Source: Streptomyces sp. NBC_01460 (lineage in GTDB: Bacteria; Actinomycetota; Actinomycetes; Streptomycetales; Streptomycetaceae). Taken from it: 64,000 bases of DNA. Of the stretch, positions 45,563 to 54,462 are shown piece by piece (position 1 is the first letter of the stretch; each line of letters begins with the position of its first letter). The translations under genes and the position numbers were made by a program. The DNA lies in contig NZ_CP109473.1 in assembly GCF_036227405.1 (NCBI RefSeq), forward strand, positions 2,604,001 through 2,668,000. The letters run 5' to 3'. The notes beneath the pieces were generated by a model that worked only from the letters and a program-made list of their open reading frames with translations, did not search any database and was not told the origin of the DNA.

Positions 45563-46447
45563 TCAGACATAGATCGTTCCGCGGGCGACGGTGACGCCGG
45601 ACCCTCCGGCCCGCACCGAGGTGACGCGGTCGCCGGAGCTGTCCGCCCAGGCGCGCATCAGCGCGTGACGCCCCATCTCGACGCCCTGGTGGATGTCGAT
45701 CCACTGGCCGAACCCGATGCGCCCGTGCCGGGCGAGGTGGATGGCGAGCGGACCCGCCGCCGAGCCCGTCGCCGCGTCCTCGGTCACTCCGTACGCGGGC
45801 GAGAACATGCGGCTCCGCCACGTGGTGCCGGAACCGGCGAAGCAGTTGACCGCCATGTCCGGGAAGGCGGCGAGGGCGCGGTGGTCCGGGTCGAGGCCCG
45901 ACAGGGCCTCCACGCTCTCCATTCCCACGAAGACGTGCCGCGGGCCGATGGTGTAGATCTCCACGGGAAGCTCGGAGCTCTTGATCCCGAGCGCGGCGAA
46001 CAGCTCATCGGTGCGGTCGAACTCGACCCACGTCGGCACCGGCTGCCCCATCAGGGCGGCGGTCACCCTCCCCTCGACGCGTTCGAGCTCGAAGGTGATG
46101 GTTCCCATCGCCGTCTCCAGGCGGAGACGGTCCCCCTCGAAGGACTCTCCCAGCGCGATGGCCGTTCCGAGGAGCGGGTGGCCCGCGAAGGGAAGCTCGT
46201 TGACCGGGGTGAAGATACGGATGTGCGCGTCACCGCCCTGCTTCGGCGGCAGGACGAACGTGACCTCCGAGAGGTTCATCTCCTGGGCGATGCTCTGCAT
46301 GCGGCCGGCGGGGATGTCCTCCGCGTCGAAGAAGACGGCTACCGGATTTCCCCGCAGCGGCGTGTCGGTGAAGGCGTCGATGACCACATAGGGGTGCGTG
46401 GACTTCGCCACGGTCTCGTCGTGCGTCGTCGGCCGGCTGGTCGTCAC
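45563..46447 (-). CDS. phzF: PhzF, DHHA isomerase
   Basis: PhzF isomerises trans-2,3-dihydro-3-hydroxyanthranilate to the reactive ketone that dimerises to the phenazine skeleton. The ~294 residues of the diaminopimelate-epimerase fold have YVVIDAFTDTPLRGNPVAV, the catalytic Glu in QEMNLSEVTFVLPP, and GHPLLGTAIAL. The C-half has DAATGSAAGPLAIHLARHG. GTG 46447 lies nine bases after AGGAGG; GTG 46411 (VAKSTHPYVV) is an alternative start closer to the usual length. It lies 70 bp after phzE. Confidence 0.93.
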   Translation of the reverse strand: MTTSRPTTHDETVAKSTHPYVVIDAFTDTPLRGNPVAVFFDAEDIPAGRMQSIAQEMNLSEVTFVLPPKQGGDAHIRIFTPVNELPFAGHPLLGTAIALGESFEGDRLRLETAMGTITFELERVEGRVTAALMGQPVPTWVEFDRTDELFAALGIKSSELPVEIYTIGPRHVFVGMESVEALSGLDPDHRALAAFPDMAVNCFAGSGTTWRSRMFSPAYGVTEDAATGSAAGPLAIHLARHGRIGFGQWIDIHQGVEMGRHALMRAWADSSGDRVTSVRAGGSGVTVARGTIYV

Positions 46448-46517
46448 CGTCACCGTCCTCCTGTCGTGGCCTGAGCCGTCGTCGCTGTCCGCACCGCTGT
46501 CCCGGCCTGATGGTTCG

Positions 46518-48446
46518 TCATGCGCCCAGTGCCCTTTCGATGAGCGAGCCGAGGATGCGGGGGCCGTTCTGTGTGAGCACCGACTCGGCGTGGAACTGGA
46601 TGGACGAGAAACCAGGGCCGCGCAGGCCGTGGACCTCACCCGTCGCCGCGTCGCGACAGACCTCCACCGCCCCGACCCCCTCGACCTCGGCCCTGTCCTT
46701 GTCCGACCGGGCCGCGAAGGTGTTGTAGAAGCCGACCCGCTGGCGGTCGCCGAAGAGGTCGATCTCCTTCTGCACACCCTGGTTGGGCACGTCACGGCGC
46801 TGGATCTCGAACCCGAGTCGCGTGCTGAGGACCTGATGGCTCAGGCAGACGGCCAGGAACGGACGGCGCTCCGCCAGCAGGGTCTCCGCCGCCGACCGCA
46901 GATGCGCGATCTTGTGGTGCCCCGCATCACGGGGATCGCCGGGCCCCGGTCCCAGCACGACGAAGTCGTACCCGTCGAACGAGGGGATCTCGTCGTAGCA
47001 GCGCACCGTCACCGACATGTCCATACTGCGCAACTGGTGGTCGAGCATCGAGGTGAAGGTGTCCTCGGCATCGACGATCAGGGTCCTCGACCCCGCCAGC
47101 CGCGGTGATGCCGGCGCCCGTTCGGCACCCGTGTCCAGCCAGAAGCCCGCCATGTTGGTGTTGCGCTGCGTCAGCGCGCCGCGCACGTCGGGGTGTGCCC
47201 CCAGCAGGGACGGGCCGTCGGTCTTCAGCGCCGCGAGCAGCCCGGCCGCCTTGGCATGGGTCTCCGCGACCTCCGACAGCGGATCGGAGTGGCGCACCAC
47301 CGTCGCGCCGACCCCGATACGCGCCCTGCCACCGCTGTCGATGTCGGCCGTGCGGATGAGTATGGACGAGTCGAGGGTCCTGCCACCGGACCCGTCGCGG
47401 CCGATGAGGGCCACGACGCCGCTGTAGTACCCACGGCCCTGCGGCTCGTTCCGGCTGATGACCCGGCAGGCGCTCTCCAGCGGACTGCCGGTGACGGTGG
47501 GGGCGAACATCGTCTGGTGGAGGATGTCGCGCACGTCACGGCCGCACGTGCCCTCGATGAAGTACTCGGTGTGCGCGAGCCGCGCCATCTCCCTGAGCTG
47601 AGGCCCCACCACCCGCACACCGGGCTCGCAGATGCGCGCCATCATCTTGAGCTCTTCGTCCAGGACCATGTAGAGCTCGTCCGACTCCTTGCGGTCGGCG
47701 AGGAAGTCCATGACCTCCGGCAGCGTGGGCCCGGAGGGCGGGTACCGGTAGGTGCCGCTGATCGGGTTCATCGTGGCGACACCGTCGTACAGGGTGATGT
47801 GCCGTTCCGGTGTCGCGCCCACGAATGTCCGCGACCCCGTGTGGACGATGAAGGTCCAGTAGGCACCCGACTCGAGTTCGAGCAGCCGGCGGAAGAAGGC
47901 GAGGGCGCTGTGCGTCGTGTAGTCGCCGATCTCCGCGACGAACGACCGCTTGATGACGAAGTTCGCGCCCTCGCCCTCACCGATCGCTTCCTTGATCACT
48001 CTCCGGACGGTGTCGGCGTAGTCCTCGTCGGAGACGTCGAAGTGCACGTCGGACACGGCCGTGGCCAGGTTGGGGATACGGCTGAGCGCCTCGGCGAACG
48101 GCAGCGTCCCCTGCTCGGTGACCGTCATCGTGATCAGCGGGGCACCGTCGTCGACGTAGTCGTAGCCGCGTTCACGGATCTGCCGGTACGGGATGATCGC
48201 CAGCACGTCATGGCGTACGCCGCCCGTGGCCCCCGGCTCCCCGGCGGGGGAACCCTGGTCTGCGAGCGGGATGTCCGCCAGCTCGGCCACGTGGGCGACC
48301 TCTCCCACCAGGACGTCCAGCAGCCCGGGACCGTTGGCCTCGGGGCGGTGGAGCAGCGCGAAGGCGGGCGGCTGGGAACCGAGGATCGTGTCGAGCAGAT
48401 CGCCCGCGCCGGCGTCCGGTCGCGCGGTGGTGGCCGGCGCTCTCAC
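46518..48446 (-). CDS. phzE: PhzE, 2-amino-2-desoxyisochorismate synthase
   Basis: PhzE converts chorismate and glutamine into ADIC, the committing step. The 642-residue fusion has an N-terminal chorismate-utilising domain ([76 protein letters not shown]). Its C-terminal glutamine amidotransferase (from about residue 445) has the nucleophile in [14 protein letters not shown] and the His/Glu pair in [18 protein letters not shown] 48446 has AAGGAGG upstream and overlaps the phzD stop by four bases. All catalytic motifs are intact. Confidence 0.95.
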   Translation of the reverse strand: MRAPATTARPDAGAGDLLDTILGSQPPAFALLHRPEANGPGLLDVLVGEVAHVAELADIPLADQGSPAGEPGATGGVRHDVLAIIPYRQIRERGYDYVDDGAPLITMTVTEQGTLPFAEALSRIPNLATAVSDVHFDVSDEDYADTVRRVIKEAIGEGEGANFVIKRSFVAEIGDYTTHSALAFFRRLLELESGAYWTFIVHTGSRTFVGATPERHITLYDGVATMNPISGTYRYPPSGPTLPEVMDFLADRKESDELYMVLDEELKMMARICEPGVRVVGPQLREMARLAHTEYFIEGTCGRDVRDILHQTMFAPTVTGSPLESACRVISRNEPQGRGYYSGVVALIGRDGSGGRTLDSSILIRTADIDSGGRARIGVGATVVRHSDPLSEVAETHAKAAGLLAALKTDGPSLLGAHPDVRGALTQRNTNMAGFWLDTGAERAPASPRLAGSRTLIVDAEDTFTSMLDHQLRSMDMSVTVRCYDEIPSFDGYDFVVLGPGPGDPRDAGHHKIAHLRSAAETLLAERRPFLAVCLSHQVLSTRLGFEIQRRDVPNQGVQKEIDLFGDRQRVGFYNTFAARSDKDRAEVEGVGAVEVCRDAATGEVHGLRGPGFSSIQFHAESVLTQNGPRILGSLIERALGA

Positions 48447-49066
48447 GAGAAGACCTCCTTCGCGGTGACGACGACCGCACAGCGCTCAGCCGCGTACTCG
48501 AGAGCCTTGCGGTGGTAGTCGGCGTCGAAGTCGGCGACGCCGTCACCGACCAGGAAGGTCTGGATATCGTTGGTGAAGGCGTCGACCGCGGTCATCAGCA
48601 CCCCGACGTGCGCGTAGACCCCACACACGATCAGCTGGTCGCGTCCGCTCTCCCGCATGCTCTCCAGCAGGCCGGAGCGGAAGAACGCGCTGTACCGCAG
48701 CTTGTTGAACGTCCAGTCCTCGGGTGCCGGGGCCAGTTCGTCGACCACCTGCCGGTCGGTGGGCGTCTTACGCATGCCCGGTCCCCAGAAGTCCTTGAGG
48801 AGGCCGCGTTCCTCGTCGCTCATGTCCCCGGGCTGGGCGGTGTAGCCCACCGGGACGCCGAGCGCGGCGCTGCGGCCGCGCAGCAGAGCGACGTTCTGGA
48901 CGAGCTCGTCCCGTAAGGAGTCGGGGAAGGGCTTGAGGAAGTAGCGCTGCATGTCATGGATGAGGAGGACGGCGCGAGCCGGGTCCGGTTCCCACTGGGC
49001 CGTGTTCCGGGGCAGTTCGCCCGCCGTGGGGAGCGCATAGGGCTGGATAGGAGGTATGCCGGGCAT
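48443..49066 (-). CDS. phzD: PhzD, isochorismatase
   Basis: PhzD hydrolyses the vinyl ether of ADIC to give DHHA and pyruvate. The 207-residue protein has the exact length of pseudomonad PhzD. It has [20 protein letters not shown] and the catalytic Asp in [15 protein letters not shown]. The [15 protein letters not shown]ys region and [15 protein letters not shown] are also present. Codon 51 is TTA (48914-48916). ATG 49066 was chosen because the upstream in-frame extension overlaps the phzC end and lacks family match. It couples to phzE through a GTGA overlap. Confidence 0.95.
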   Translation of the reverse strand: MPGIPPIQPYALPTAGELPRNTAQWEPDPARAVLLIHDMQRYFLKPFPDSLRDELVQNVALLRGRSAALGVPVGYTAQPGDMSDEERGLLKDFWGPGMRKTPTDRQVVDELAPAPEDWTFNKLRYSAFFRSGLLESMRESGRDQLIVCGVYAHVGVLMTAVDAFTNDIQTFLVGDGVADFDADYHRKALEYAAERCAVVVTAKEVFS

Positions 49067-49095
49067 GATGGTCCCTTCGGATCGGATCGTCCGCC

Positions 49096-50268
49096 TCATT
49101 CGCCCCATGCCGAGATCACTGAGGCCGCCTGCCAGACGGTGAGCCGCGGATCGCAGAAGCTCGTGTAGCGGTCCCCCACTCCGCTGAAGTCGCCGTCGAC
49201 GGTGACGCACTCGGTGACGTCGTCAGGGGTGGTCTCCAGATGCAGACCGCCGGCCACACCGCCCGCGGCCTCCACCGCGCCCACGAAGCCACGGACCTCC
49301 CGCTTGAGCGTCTCGACCACGCGGGTCTTGTGCCCGTCCGGGGTGACCACCGTGTTGCCGTGCATGGGGTCGCACAGCCAGATGACCGGATGCCCCGCGG
49401 CGCGGACCGTCTCGACGAGCGGCGGGAGCTTGTCGGCGACCACGTCCGCGCCCATCCGGGCGATCAGCGTCAGCCGGCCGGGTTCGCGCAGGGGATCGAG
49501 GTGCTCGCAGAGGGCGAGGAGATCGTCCTTGGACATCCCCGGGCCCACCTTGCAGGCCACCGGGTTGGCCACCTCGGCGAGCAGGGCGACGTGCGAGCCG
49601 TCCACCTGCCGGGTGCGTTCGCCGATCCAGGGCCAGTGGGTGGAGCCGAGGAACAGCACTCCCGCCGCGTCCCTGCGCAGCATGGGTATCTCGTAGTCGA
49701 GGAGCAGCGCCTCGTGACTGGTCCACACGGGCGCGTCGCTCGGAGGGCGGCCGGAGGAACCGCGCCAGCCGAGGTGCTCCATGATGTCGCTCGCCGCCAT
49801 GAACCCCGTGAGGATGCGCAGCGAGTCCGGCCGCCGGCTCTCGGGCGTCGGCTCCGGGCCGTTCACCATGTGGCCCCGGAATACGGGAAGGGTCAGATCG
49901 TCGACCTGTTCCGTCGGGCTGGAACGCGGCTTGGCGAACTGGCCGGCGATACGTCCCACTCGGAGCACCGGCTTGTGCGTCGCCATTTTGAGAGTGCCGG
50001 CCATCACGTCCAGCGCGGCGGCCTTACGGCTGACGTGTTCCGGTGTGCATTCCTCCGGGCTCTCGGCGCAGTCCCCGGTCTGCACGACCAAGGACTTTCC
50101 TCCCGCCACCTCGGCGAGGAGGGAGCGCAGAGTGCGTACATCTCCGGCCCTGACCAGTGAGGGCCGAGATCCTAATGCCTCGCCCACGCGCTCGACCTGC
50201 GAGATGTCGCTCCACTCAGGCTGCTGCAACGCGACGCTCGTCCTGATATCAGGCATGACGTTGTCCAC
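49096..50268 (-). CDS. phzC: PhzC, class II DAHP synthase
   Basis: This enzyme condenses erythrose-4-phosphate with PEP, the first step of the shikimate pathway. The 390-residue plant-type enzyme has [66 protein letters not shown] and [20 protein letters not shown]. Phenazine-cluster PhzC copies typically escape aromatic amino-acid inhibition, but that is not visible here. GTG 50268 follows GGAGA closely; ATG 50256 is an alternative. Codon 32 is TTA (50173-50175). It is separated from phzB by a hairpin-bearing 154-bp gap. Confidence 0.94.
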   Translation of the reverse strand: MDNVMPDIRTSVALQQPEWSDISQVERVGEALGSRPSLVRAGDVRTLRSLLAEVAGGKSLVVQTGDCAESPEECTPEHVSRKAAALDVMAGTLKMATHKPVLRVGRIAGQFAKPRSSPTEQVDDLTLPVFRGHMVNGPEPTPESRRPDSLRILTGFMAASDIMEHLGWRGSSGRPPSDAPVWTSHEALLLDYEIPMLRRDAAGVLFLGSTHWPWIGERTRQVDGSHVALLAEVANPVACKVGPGMSKDDLLALCEHLDPLREPGRLTLIARMGADVVADKLPPLVETVRAAGHPVIWLCDPMHGNTVVTPDGHKTRVVETLKREVRGFVGAVEAAGGVAGGLHLETTPDDVTECVTVDGDFSGVGDRYTSFCDPRLTVWQAASVISAWGE

Positions 50269-50373
50269 GATTCTCCATCGATTGAAGGCGCCGTGTAGCC
50301 GGCGTCGGCATTACGCGACCGAGCGACTTCGAGCAGGCGTCACCCGACCAGGGTCTTTCGTCTGGATCAGGCT

Positions 50374-50410
50374 GGATCAGGGGCCGGGGCACACGAGCCC
50401 GGCCTGATCC
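50374..50410 (-). promoter_or_regulatory. Hairpin in the phzB-phzC gap
   Basis: GGATCAGG..CCGGG (50374-50388 region) pairs with CCCGGCCTGATCC (50398-50410) with a two-base bulge. CTGGATCAGG is also directly repeated at 50362 and 50372. It could be a leaky terminator or RNA-stability element that raises phzB over downstream genes. Confidence 0.45.
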
Positions 50411-50422
50411 GAACGAGAGGCC

Positions 50423-50911
50423 CTAGGTAGGGATCCCCTCGCGCTTGATCTCGGGGACAGGAATTCCCAGGGCGCGCAGCTGCTCGAAGGGATTCATGAA
50501 CTCGCGCTGCTGCTTGATCTTTCCGTTCTCGAACTGGAACGAGTGCAGGAAGTGATTTTCGTAGCGGCCGTCGGGGTACCCCTGGAAGCGGATCGCTCCC
50601 GCACCGTCGCACTCGACCCAGAAGAAGTCAGGGTCCTGGGTCTCGAAGATCTGGATGTTGAACCACACCCAGTCGGGGAAGCACTTCAGTGACCAGACCG
50701 CGTGCTCACCGAGGCGATCACGGCCACGAATGACGATCGGCTGACCTGTGTCGTTTGTCCACAGGCCACCGACGCCGTCCTCGGTGAAGAGCAGGTGCCG
50801 CTCAAGGCGGTCCTGCCCCCTCGTGTTCATGTACTTCTCGACCGTCGCACGGTTGTTCTTCCTGTTCTCGACTTCCTCATCACGTACCGGGAAGCGCGTG
50901 CTGTCCGACAT
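50423..50911 (-). CDS. phzB: PhzB-type phenazine-ring-forming protein
   Basis: This 162-residue protein of the delta-5-3-ketosteroid-isomerase/NTF2 fold assists condensation of two ketone units into the tricycle. It has RKNNRATVEKYMNTRGQDRL, HLLFTEDGVGGLWTNDTG, and the highly conserved tail REFMNPFEQLRALGIPVPEI. GGAGGT lies before ATG 50911. Only one A/B-type copy is present, as in most non-pseudomonad clusters, so this homodimer does the job of PhzA/PhzB. It is the first core gene after the regulator. Confidence 0.95.
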   Translation of the reverse strand: MSDSTRFPVRDEEVENRKNNRATVEKYMNTRGQDRLERHLLFTEDGVGGLWTNDTGQPIVIRGRDRLGEHAVWSLKCFPDWVWFNIQIFETQDPDFFWVECDGAGAIRFQGYPDGRYENHFLHSFQFENGKIKQQREFMNPFEQLRALGIPVPEIKREGIPT

Positions 50912-51578
50912 GACTGACCTCCGAGGACTTATCGTTTTGATGCATGGAATTCACCGCACAAGGGAACAGAAAGGACGTTCACGGACCGCTCGAATTACAC
51001 GGTCAGACGTGCAGGGGTGCAACGATGCCGGCCCTTGGGCCCATTCAGAACGTGCCGCGCATACCCAAGTCATACCGCATGATGAATGCCGTCGGGTCAT
51101 GCCTGGCAATTACACGATTTTCACGTACCGGAGGAGCTTCATCACGGCCGTAACGACATCCACGCCATTCCGCAGGAGCAGCACAGCACACCAGGCGCGG
51201 CCGGGTGTCACTGACACAAGGAGAGGATGGTGCGGGCGCAGGGAAATACACGTGGGAGATGAGCTGATCCGCGCATTCTCAACACATCGCGGCACGACCC
51301 TGGATCGAGCCACCGCTAAAGAAAGCACCCTCGCACTTCTTGAGCGCGTACACTTTCCCCCCTGGATGCAGGAAACCCCCGTAATGCACTTACCAATAAG
51401 TCATACTCTCAACCCGCGCACGGGGGTGTCAAGATAACCTCGCTCGCACCTGAACACGGTGAACGCGCACGAGTTGCATAAAATCAACATGGCGACTGCG
51501 GCTCCGCAGAGTTGCGGAGCAGGTGGTTCCGGAAATGGAAGACTTTCTTCAGGGCGAAGCCTTTTGGCAGTCAGGGAT
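50912..51578. other. Long AT-richer region between the regulator and phzB
   Basis: This 667-bp stretch is less GC-rich than its surroundings. Several short frames cross it, but none shows coding periodicity or a family match. It probably holds the phz operon promoter and a long 5' leader; a candidate -35/-10 is listed separately. No StrR-type GTTCGAC/GTCGAAC inverted repeat was found by eye. Confidence 0.5.
51403..51432 (-). promoter_or_regulatory. Candidate phz operon promoter
   Basis: Leftward TTGACA (51432-51427) is followed after 18 bp by GAGTAT (51408-51403). It would give a ~485-nt leader before phzB. The -10 match is modest. Confidence 0.3.
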
Positions 51579-52715
51579 TCACGTGTATTTCTCGGACTCC
51601 TGCTGCCCCATCTTCGCCAGGTTCCTCCAGTCCTCGCAGCGCTTGAGTACGACCGCGCGGACGAGTGGGACACAGTGGGAGGGGATCGCCTCGGCGATCT
51701 CCTCCCACTGCGGCTGGGCCATCTCCGTGGCCAGGAGCATGCGCAGAAGCCACCGCCCGGACTCCGTCGCCCGCAGGGACGGATCCCGGGCGAGTTTGCG
51801 CACGGCGGTCACCGGGTCGAACCCGGCGATCCGCGCGTCGGGCCGCACCGGCTCGGCCTGGGGACGGTCGGCCTCGACCTGGGGCGCGCCGGCGTCGGGC
51901 CGCGCTCCCTCGGCCTGGGGACGGTCGGCCTCGGCCGGGGGCACGGCGGCATCGACCCGTCCCCGGGGCGCCGCGGTCACGGCCGGCGGGACAGCACGCA
52001 CAACCGGCTGCCGACGGTCACCGCGCAGCCGCTCGGGGATCGGGTCCTCGCCCCGGCTGAGGCGCTCACGGACATCGCGGACGGTCCCGACCGAGAGGCC
52101 GGCCCTCCTCGACAGTTCGCGCAAAGAGATCTCCGGGTGGGCGGCCAGCAGGGCCGCCGCGCTGCGACGGCCCTCGATCGTGCTGATGGGCCTGGCCCTG
52201 CCGTCACCCCCGACGCGGACGCCCTGGCCCGGGGCCTCGCCGGTCCGCCTGACCTTGCCGACGGTCTTCGCGCTCAACCCCGTACGCTGCGCGATGACAC
52301 GATCCGACCAGTGCGGATGGGAACCGACGATGCGGCGGGCGGCGGCCTTGCGCTCGTCCAGCGTCAGCGGCAGACCGTGCCTGACGTTCAGCTGGACCGA
52401 GAGGACGAACGCTTCCGCCTCACTGCCGTCGAAGAACTGGACCACCACCTCGGTCCGTCCCCTCATCAGCGCGGCGCTTAATCGGTGTGCGCCATCGATG
52501 ACCCGCATGGTGGGACGATGCACGAGGATCGGGTCGGACCTGCCGTCGGTCTCCGCGAGGAGGCGAACGTGCGCCGGGTCCTCACGTCTCTCACGGGGCG
52601 CCAGGGAGGGCATCAACTGCGCAGCGGGGACGATCTCCCGGGGCAGCTCACGGAGCAGATCGGGTGCCTCCAGGAAAGTGTTCTTGTCAGCATCGACTGC
52701 GGCATGAAGTGCCAC
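51579..52715 (-). CDS. StrR/ParB-type pathway regulator
   Basis: This 378-residue DNA-binding protein has a ParB/Srx-like N-domain and central helix-turn-helix of the StrR family of antibiotic-cluster activators: ILVHRPTMRVIDGAHRLSAA, VVVQFFDGSEAEAFVLSVQ, then HWSDRVIAQRTGLSAKTVGK. A second HTH-like segment (ISLRELSRRAGLSVGTVRDV) and a Pro/Ala/Asp-rich linker with a 19-residue repeat (EADRPQAE twice) come before a Trp-containing C-domain. Leu79 is encoded by TTA (52479-52481), predicting bldA control. The GTG start has AGGGGGAT upstream. It lies directly before the phz operon and probably activates it. Confidence 0.88.
   Translation of the reverse strand: MALHAAVDADKNTFLEAPDLLRELPREIVPAAQLMPSLAPRERREDPAHVRLLAETDGRSDPILVHRPTMRVIDGAHRLSAALMRGRTEVVVQFFDGSEAEAFVLSVQLNVRHGLPLTLDERKAAARRIVGSHPHWSDRVIAQRTGLSAKTVGKVRRTGEAPGQGVRVGGDGRARPISTIEGRRSAAALLAAHPEISLRELSRRAGLSVGTVRDVRERLSRGEDPIPERLRGDRRQPVVRAVPPAVTAAPRGRVDAAVPPAEADRPQAEGARPDAGAPQVEADRPQAEPVRPDARIAGFDPVTAVRKLARDPSLRATESGRWLLRMLLATEMAQPQWEEIAEAIPSHCVPLVRAVVLKRCEDWRNLAKMGQQESEKYT
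51852..51933. repeat. In-frame 57-bp-period repeat within the regulator gene
   Basis: The 25-bp element at 51852-51876 recurs identically at 51909-51933, exactly 19 codons apart. It encodes EADRPQAE twice in the disordered linker of the regulator. Confidence 0.85.
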
Positions 52716-53075
52716 GGCGGCATCCCCCTAGGTGAGTCCCTCTGAACCGCACAGGTCTCTACTTGGCACAATCGTAATCGTTCATCTGTTCCAACTCGGG
52801 TGATATCGCGTGCCGCCTTGACCCAACTGACGCTACGAGCACGGCAGTTCACACGGACACCGCTCTCCCCCGAGCGTCAACGCTAGTCAACCACCGCGAT
52901 GGTCACAATCCCTCATCGGGGAGCACAGATGACCGCCCGCCCTCAAGCCGGACACTCGTGTCGACTTGAGGACGAACGGGCGATTTCCCTGACACACCCT
53001 CACGATCCGTCCCGGCGCCACGTTTGGCGAGTTTCAACCCTCCCTTAGATAAGCCCAGAGCTATACCGTGCATAT
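52716..53075. promoter_or_regulatory. Divergent promoter region with a large inverted repeat
   Basis: This 360-bp region separates the StrR-like and ArsR genes. CCTCAAG (52941-52947) pairs with CTTGAGG (52965-52971) around an inner GACAC-TC-GTGTC hairpin (52951-52962), and CGCCCG/CGGGCG extends it at both ends. TATACC at 53062-53067 lies nine bases before the ArsR GTG, suggesting a leaderless transcript. No gene was seen. Confidence 0.5.
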
Positions 53076-53465
53076 GTGCATGCATTCGATGTCCTGGCTG
53101 ACCCCGTCCGGCGGCGGATCCTTGAGCTGATCGCCGACGGGGAACGCACGGCCGGCGCCGTCGGCCTGGTCATCCAGAACGAGTTCGGCATCTCTCAACC
53201 CGCGGTCTCCCACCACCTCCGCGTACTCCGCGAGGCCGGGTTCGCGACGGTGAGCACGGAAGGGACCCGCCGCCTGTACGCGGTCGCCTCCGCTCCCCTC
53301 GAGGAGATCGACGCCTGGCTGGGGCACTTCCGCCGCTTCTGGAACCAGCGCCTGGACGCACTGGGTACCGAGCTCGCCCGGGGCAAGCGTGAGGAGCGCC
53401 TCAACGGCGCCTCGGCTCCCTCGGGCGGCAGCCGGCCGGACACACAGAAAGGGAAAGCGACTTGA
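53076..53465 (+). CDS. ArsR-family regulator
   Basis: This 129-residue winged-helix repressor has HAFDVLADPVRRRILELIAD, then the recognition helix ISQPAVSHHLRVLREAGF and wing STEGTRRLYAVAS. The Cys clusters of metal sensors are absent, so the ligand is not a metal. It belongs to the group that accompanies SRPBCC proteins, here overlapping by four bases. The GTG at 53076 has no ribosome site but follows a -10-like TATACC, which fits leaderless translation. It lies divergent from the phenazine activator. Confidence 0.9.
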   Translation: MHAFDVLADPVRRRILELIADGERTAGAVGLVIQNEFGISQPAVSHHLRVLREAGFATVSTEGTRRLYAVASAPLEEIDAWLGHFRRFWNQRLDALGTELARGKREERLNGASAPSGGSRPDTQKGKAT

Positions 53466-54118
53466 GGGATGTCCTCGACCAGATCGACGCCGCCCACCGC
53501 GAGATCAGCGCGTACCCCGTCACCGCAGGCGAGGGTCGTTCCCTGCTGCTCCGCCGCACCTATGACGCCTCGGCCGACGATGTCTGGAACGCGTGCACGG
53601 ACCCGGCCCGGATCAGCCGCTGGCTGGCACCGGTCAGTGGTGACCTCCGCATCGGTGGCGCGTTCCGGATCGAGGGCCGTGCCACCGGCGAGATCCTGCG
53701 CTGCGACAAGCCTCGTCTGCTCAAGGTCACGTGGGAGTACGGGCAGGAATCGGTGACCGAGGTCGAGGTCCGCCTCTCGAAGGACGCGAGAGGCGGCACC
53801 CTCTTCGAGCTGCGGCACGCCTCGCCCGCCGAGATCGTCGATGAGCTCGTGCGCACACAGGGGCCGGCCGGGGCCATCATGAACGGGGCGTCCTGGGATC
53901 TCGTACTGCTCGGCCTCGACGGATTCCTGCGCGGCGAGGACCTCGACACCGCGAAGCGGAAGGACGCACTGCAGATGAGGGAGTTCACCATCCGCAGTTA
54001 CCGCGCATGGGGAGCCGCCAGCCAAGCCGCGTGGGAAATCAGCACGGACAGAATCGCCACAGTCATCGAGGGCCTCCAGCACGTCGCACCGGACCCGTGG
54101 CGAGGCGGCGAACGCTGA
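53462..54118 (+). CDS. SRPBCC (AHSA1-like) domain protein
   Basis: This 218-residue helix-grip-fold protein has SLLLRRTYDASADDVWNACT, PARISRWLAPVSGDLRIGGA, LLKVTWEYGQESVTEVEVRL and a C-terminal helical extension (SYRAWGAASQAAWEISTD). Such proteins bind hydrophobic ligands. Paired with an ArsR regulator by a TTGA overlap, it is probably controlled by that regulator. TTG is the start, with GGGAAAG upstream. A link to phenazines is only positional. Confidence 0.85.
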   Translation: MRDVLDQIDAAHREISAYPVTAGEGRSLLLRRTYDASADDVWNACTDPARISRWLAPVSGDLRIGGAFRIEGRATGEILRCDKPRLLKVTWEYGQESVTEVEVRLSKDARGGTLFELRHASPAEIVDELVRTQGPAGAIMNGASWDLVLLGLDGFLRGEDLDTAKRKDALQMREFTIRSYRAWGAASQAAWEISTDRIATVIEGLQHVAPDPWRGGER

Positions 54119-54133
54119 CGGCGGCGACAGCAC

Positions 54134-54157
54134 CCTGTCCGGCCGCGGCCGGACAGG
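54134..54157 (+). terminator. Terminator after the SRPBCC gene
   Basis: A fully palindromic 24-mer (CCTGTCCGGCCG and its complement) starts 16 bases after the stop. Confidence 0.75.
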
Positions 54158-54200
54158 CGCCACATCCCCCGGGGTGAAGGGCCTCCCGGGTGACGCCTCC

Positions 54201-54235
54201 GGTGTGCAACTGCGCGTTTTCCTCGGTTGCACACC
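54201..54235. promoter_or_regulatory. Inverted repeat upstream of the ABM-domain gene
   Basis: GGTGTGCAAC (54201-54210) and GTTGCACACC (54226-54235) are 10-bp perfect arms with a 15-bp spacer, about 230 bp before the ABM gene. It may be an operator or a hairpin. Confidence 0.45.
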
Positions 54236-54462
54236 CACACGGCCTGCAGGGAGATCGTTTCACGCCCGGTATTCGCCTCCTTGCGGACACGCCCATTTCT
54301 CCACCGACGGCTCTCGAATACATCACGTCGGCCCTGTGCCCATGTACCGGCCGCATTGACAGTTTCGCACGTGCTGCTGTCTCTCTCAACGCCTGCGGAG
54401 ACGCACTGTGTTGAACAACCTCATTACTTGTTTCCTGGTTGCCGGCTGATACCGTGGAACTC

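Larger units (their letters stand above)
54119..54462. other. Intergenic region with a terminator and an inverted repeat
   Basis: No gene was recognised. It holds the terminator at 54134-54157 and the 10-bp inverted repeat at 54201-54235. The part near 54400-54460 is AT-richer and probably carries the promoter of the ABM gene. Confidence 0.5.

Noticed and set aside
42710..46474. 1,254-codon rightward frame opposite the phz genes
   Set aside because: The leftward strand encodes PhzF, PhzG and the monooxygenase with intact catalytic motifs, so the rightward frame is a shadow.
50748..51437. Possible 229-residue rightward protein before the phz operon
   Set aside because: It overlaps the phzB 5' end, lacks codon bias and shows no recognisable domain.
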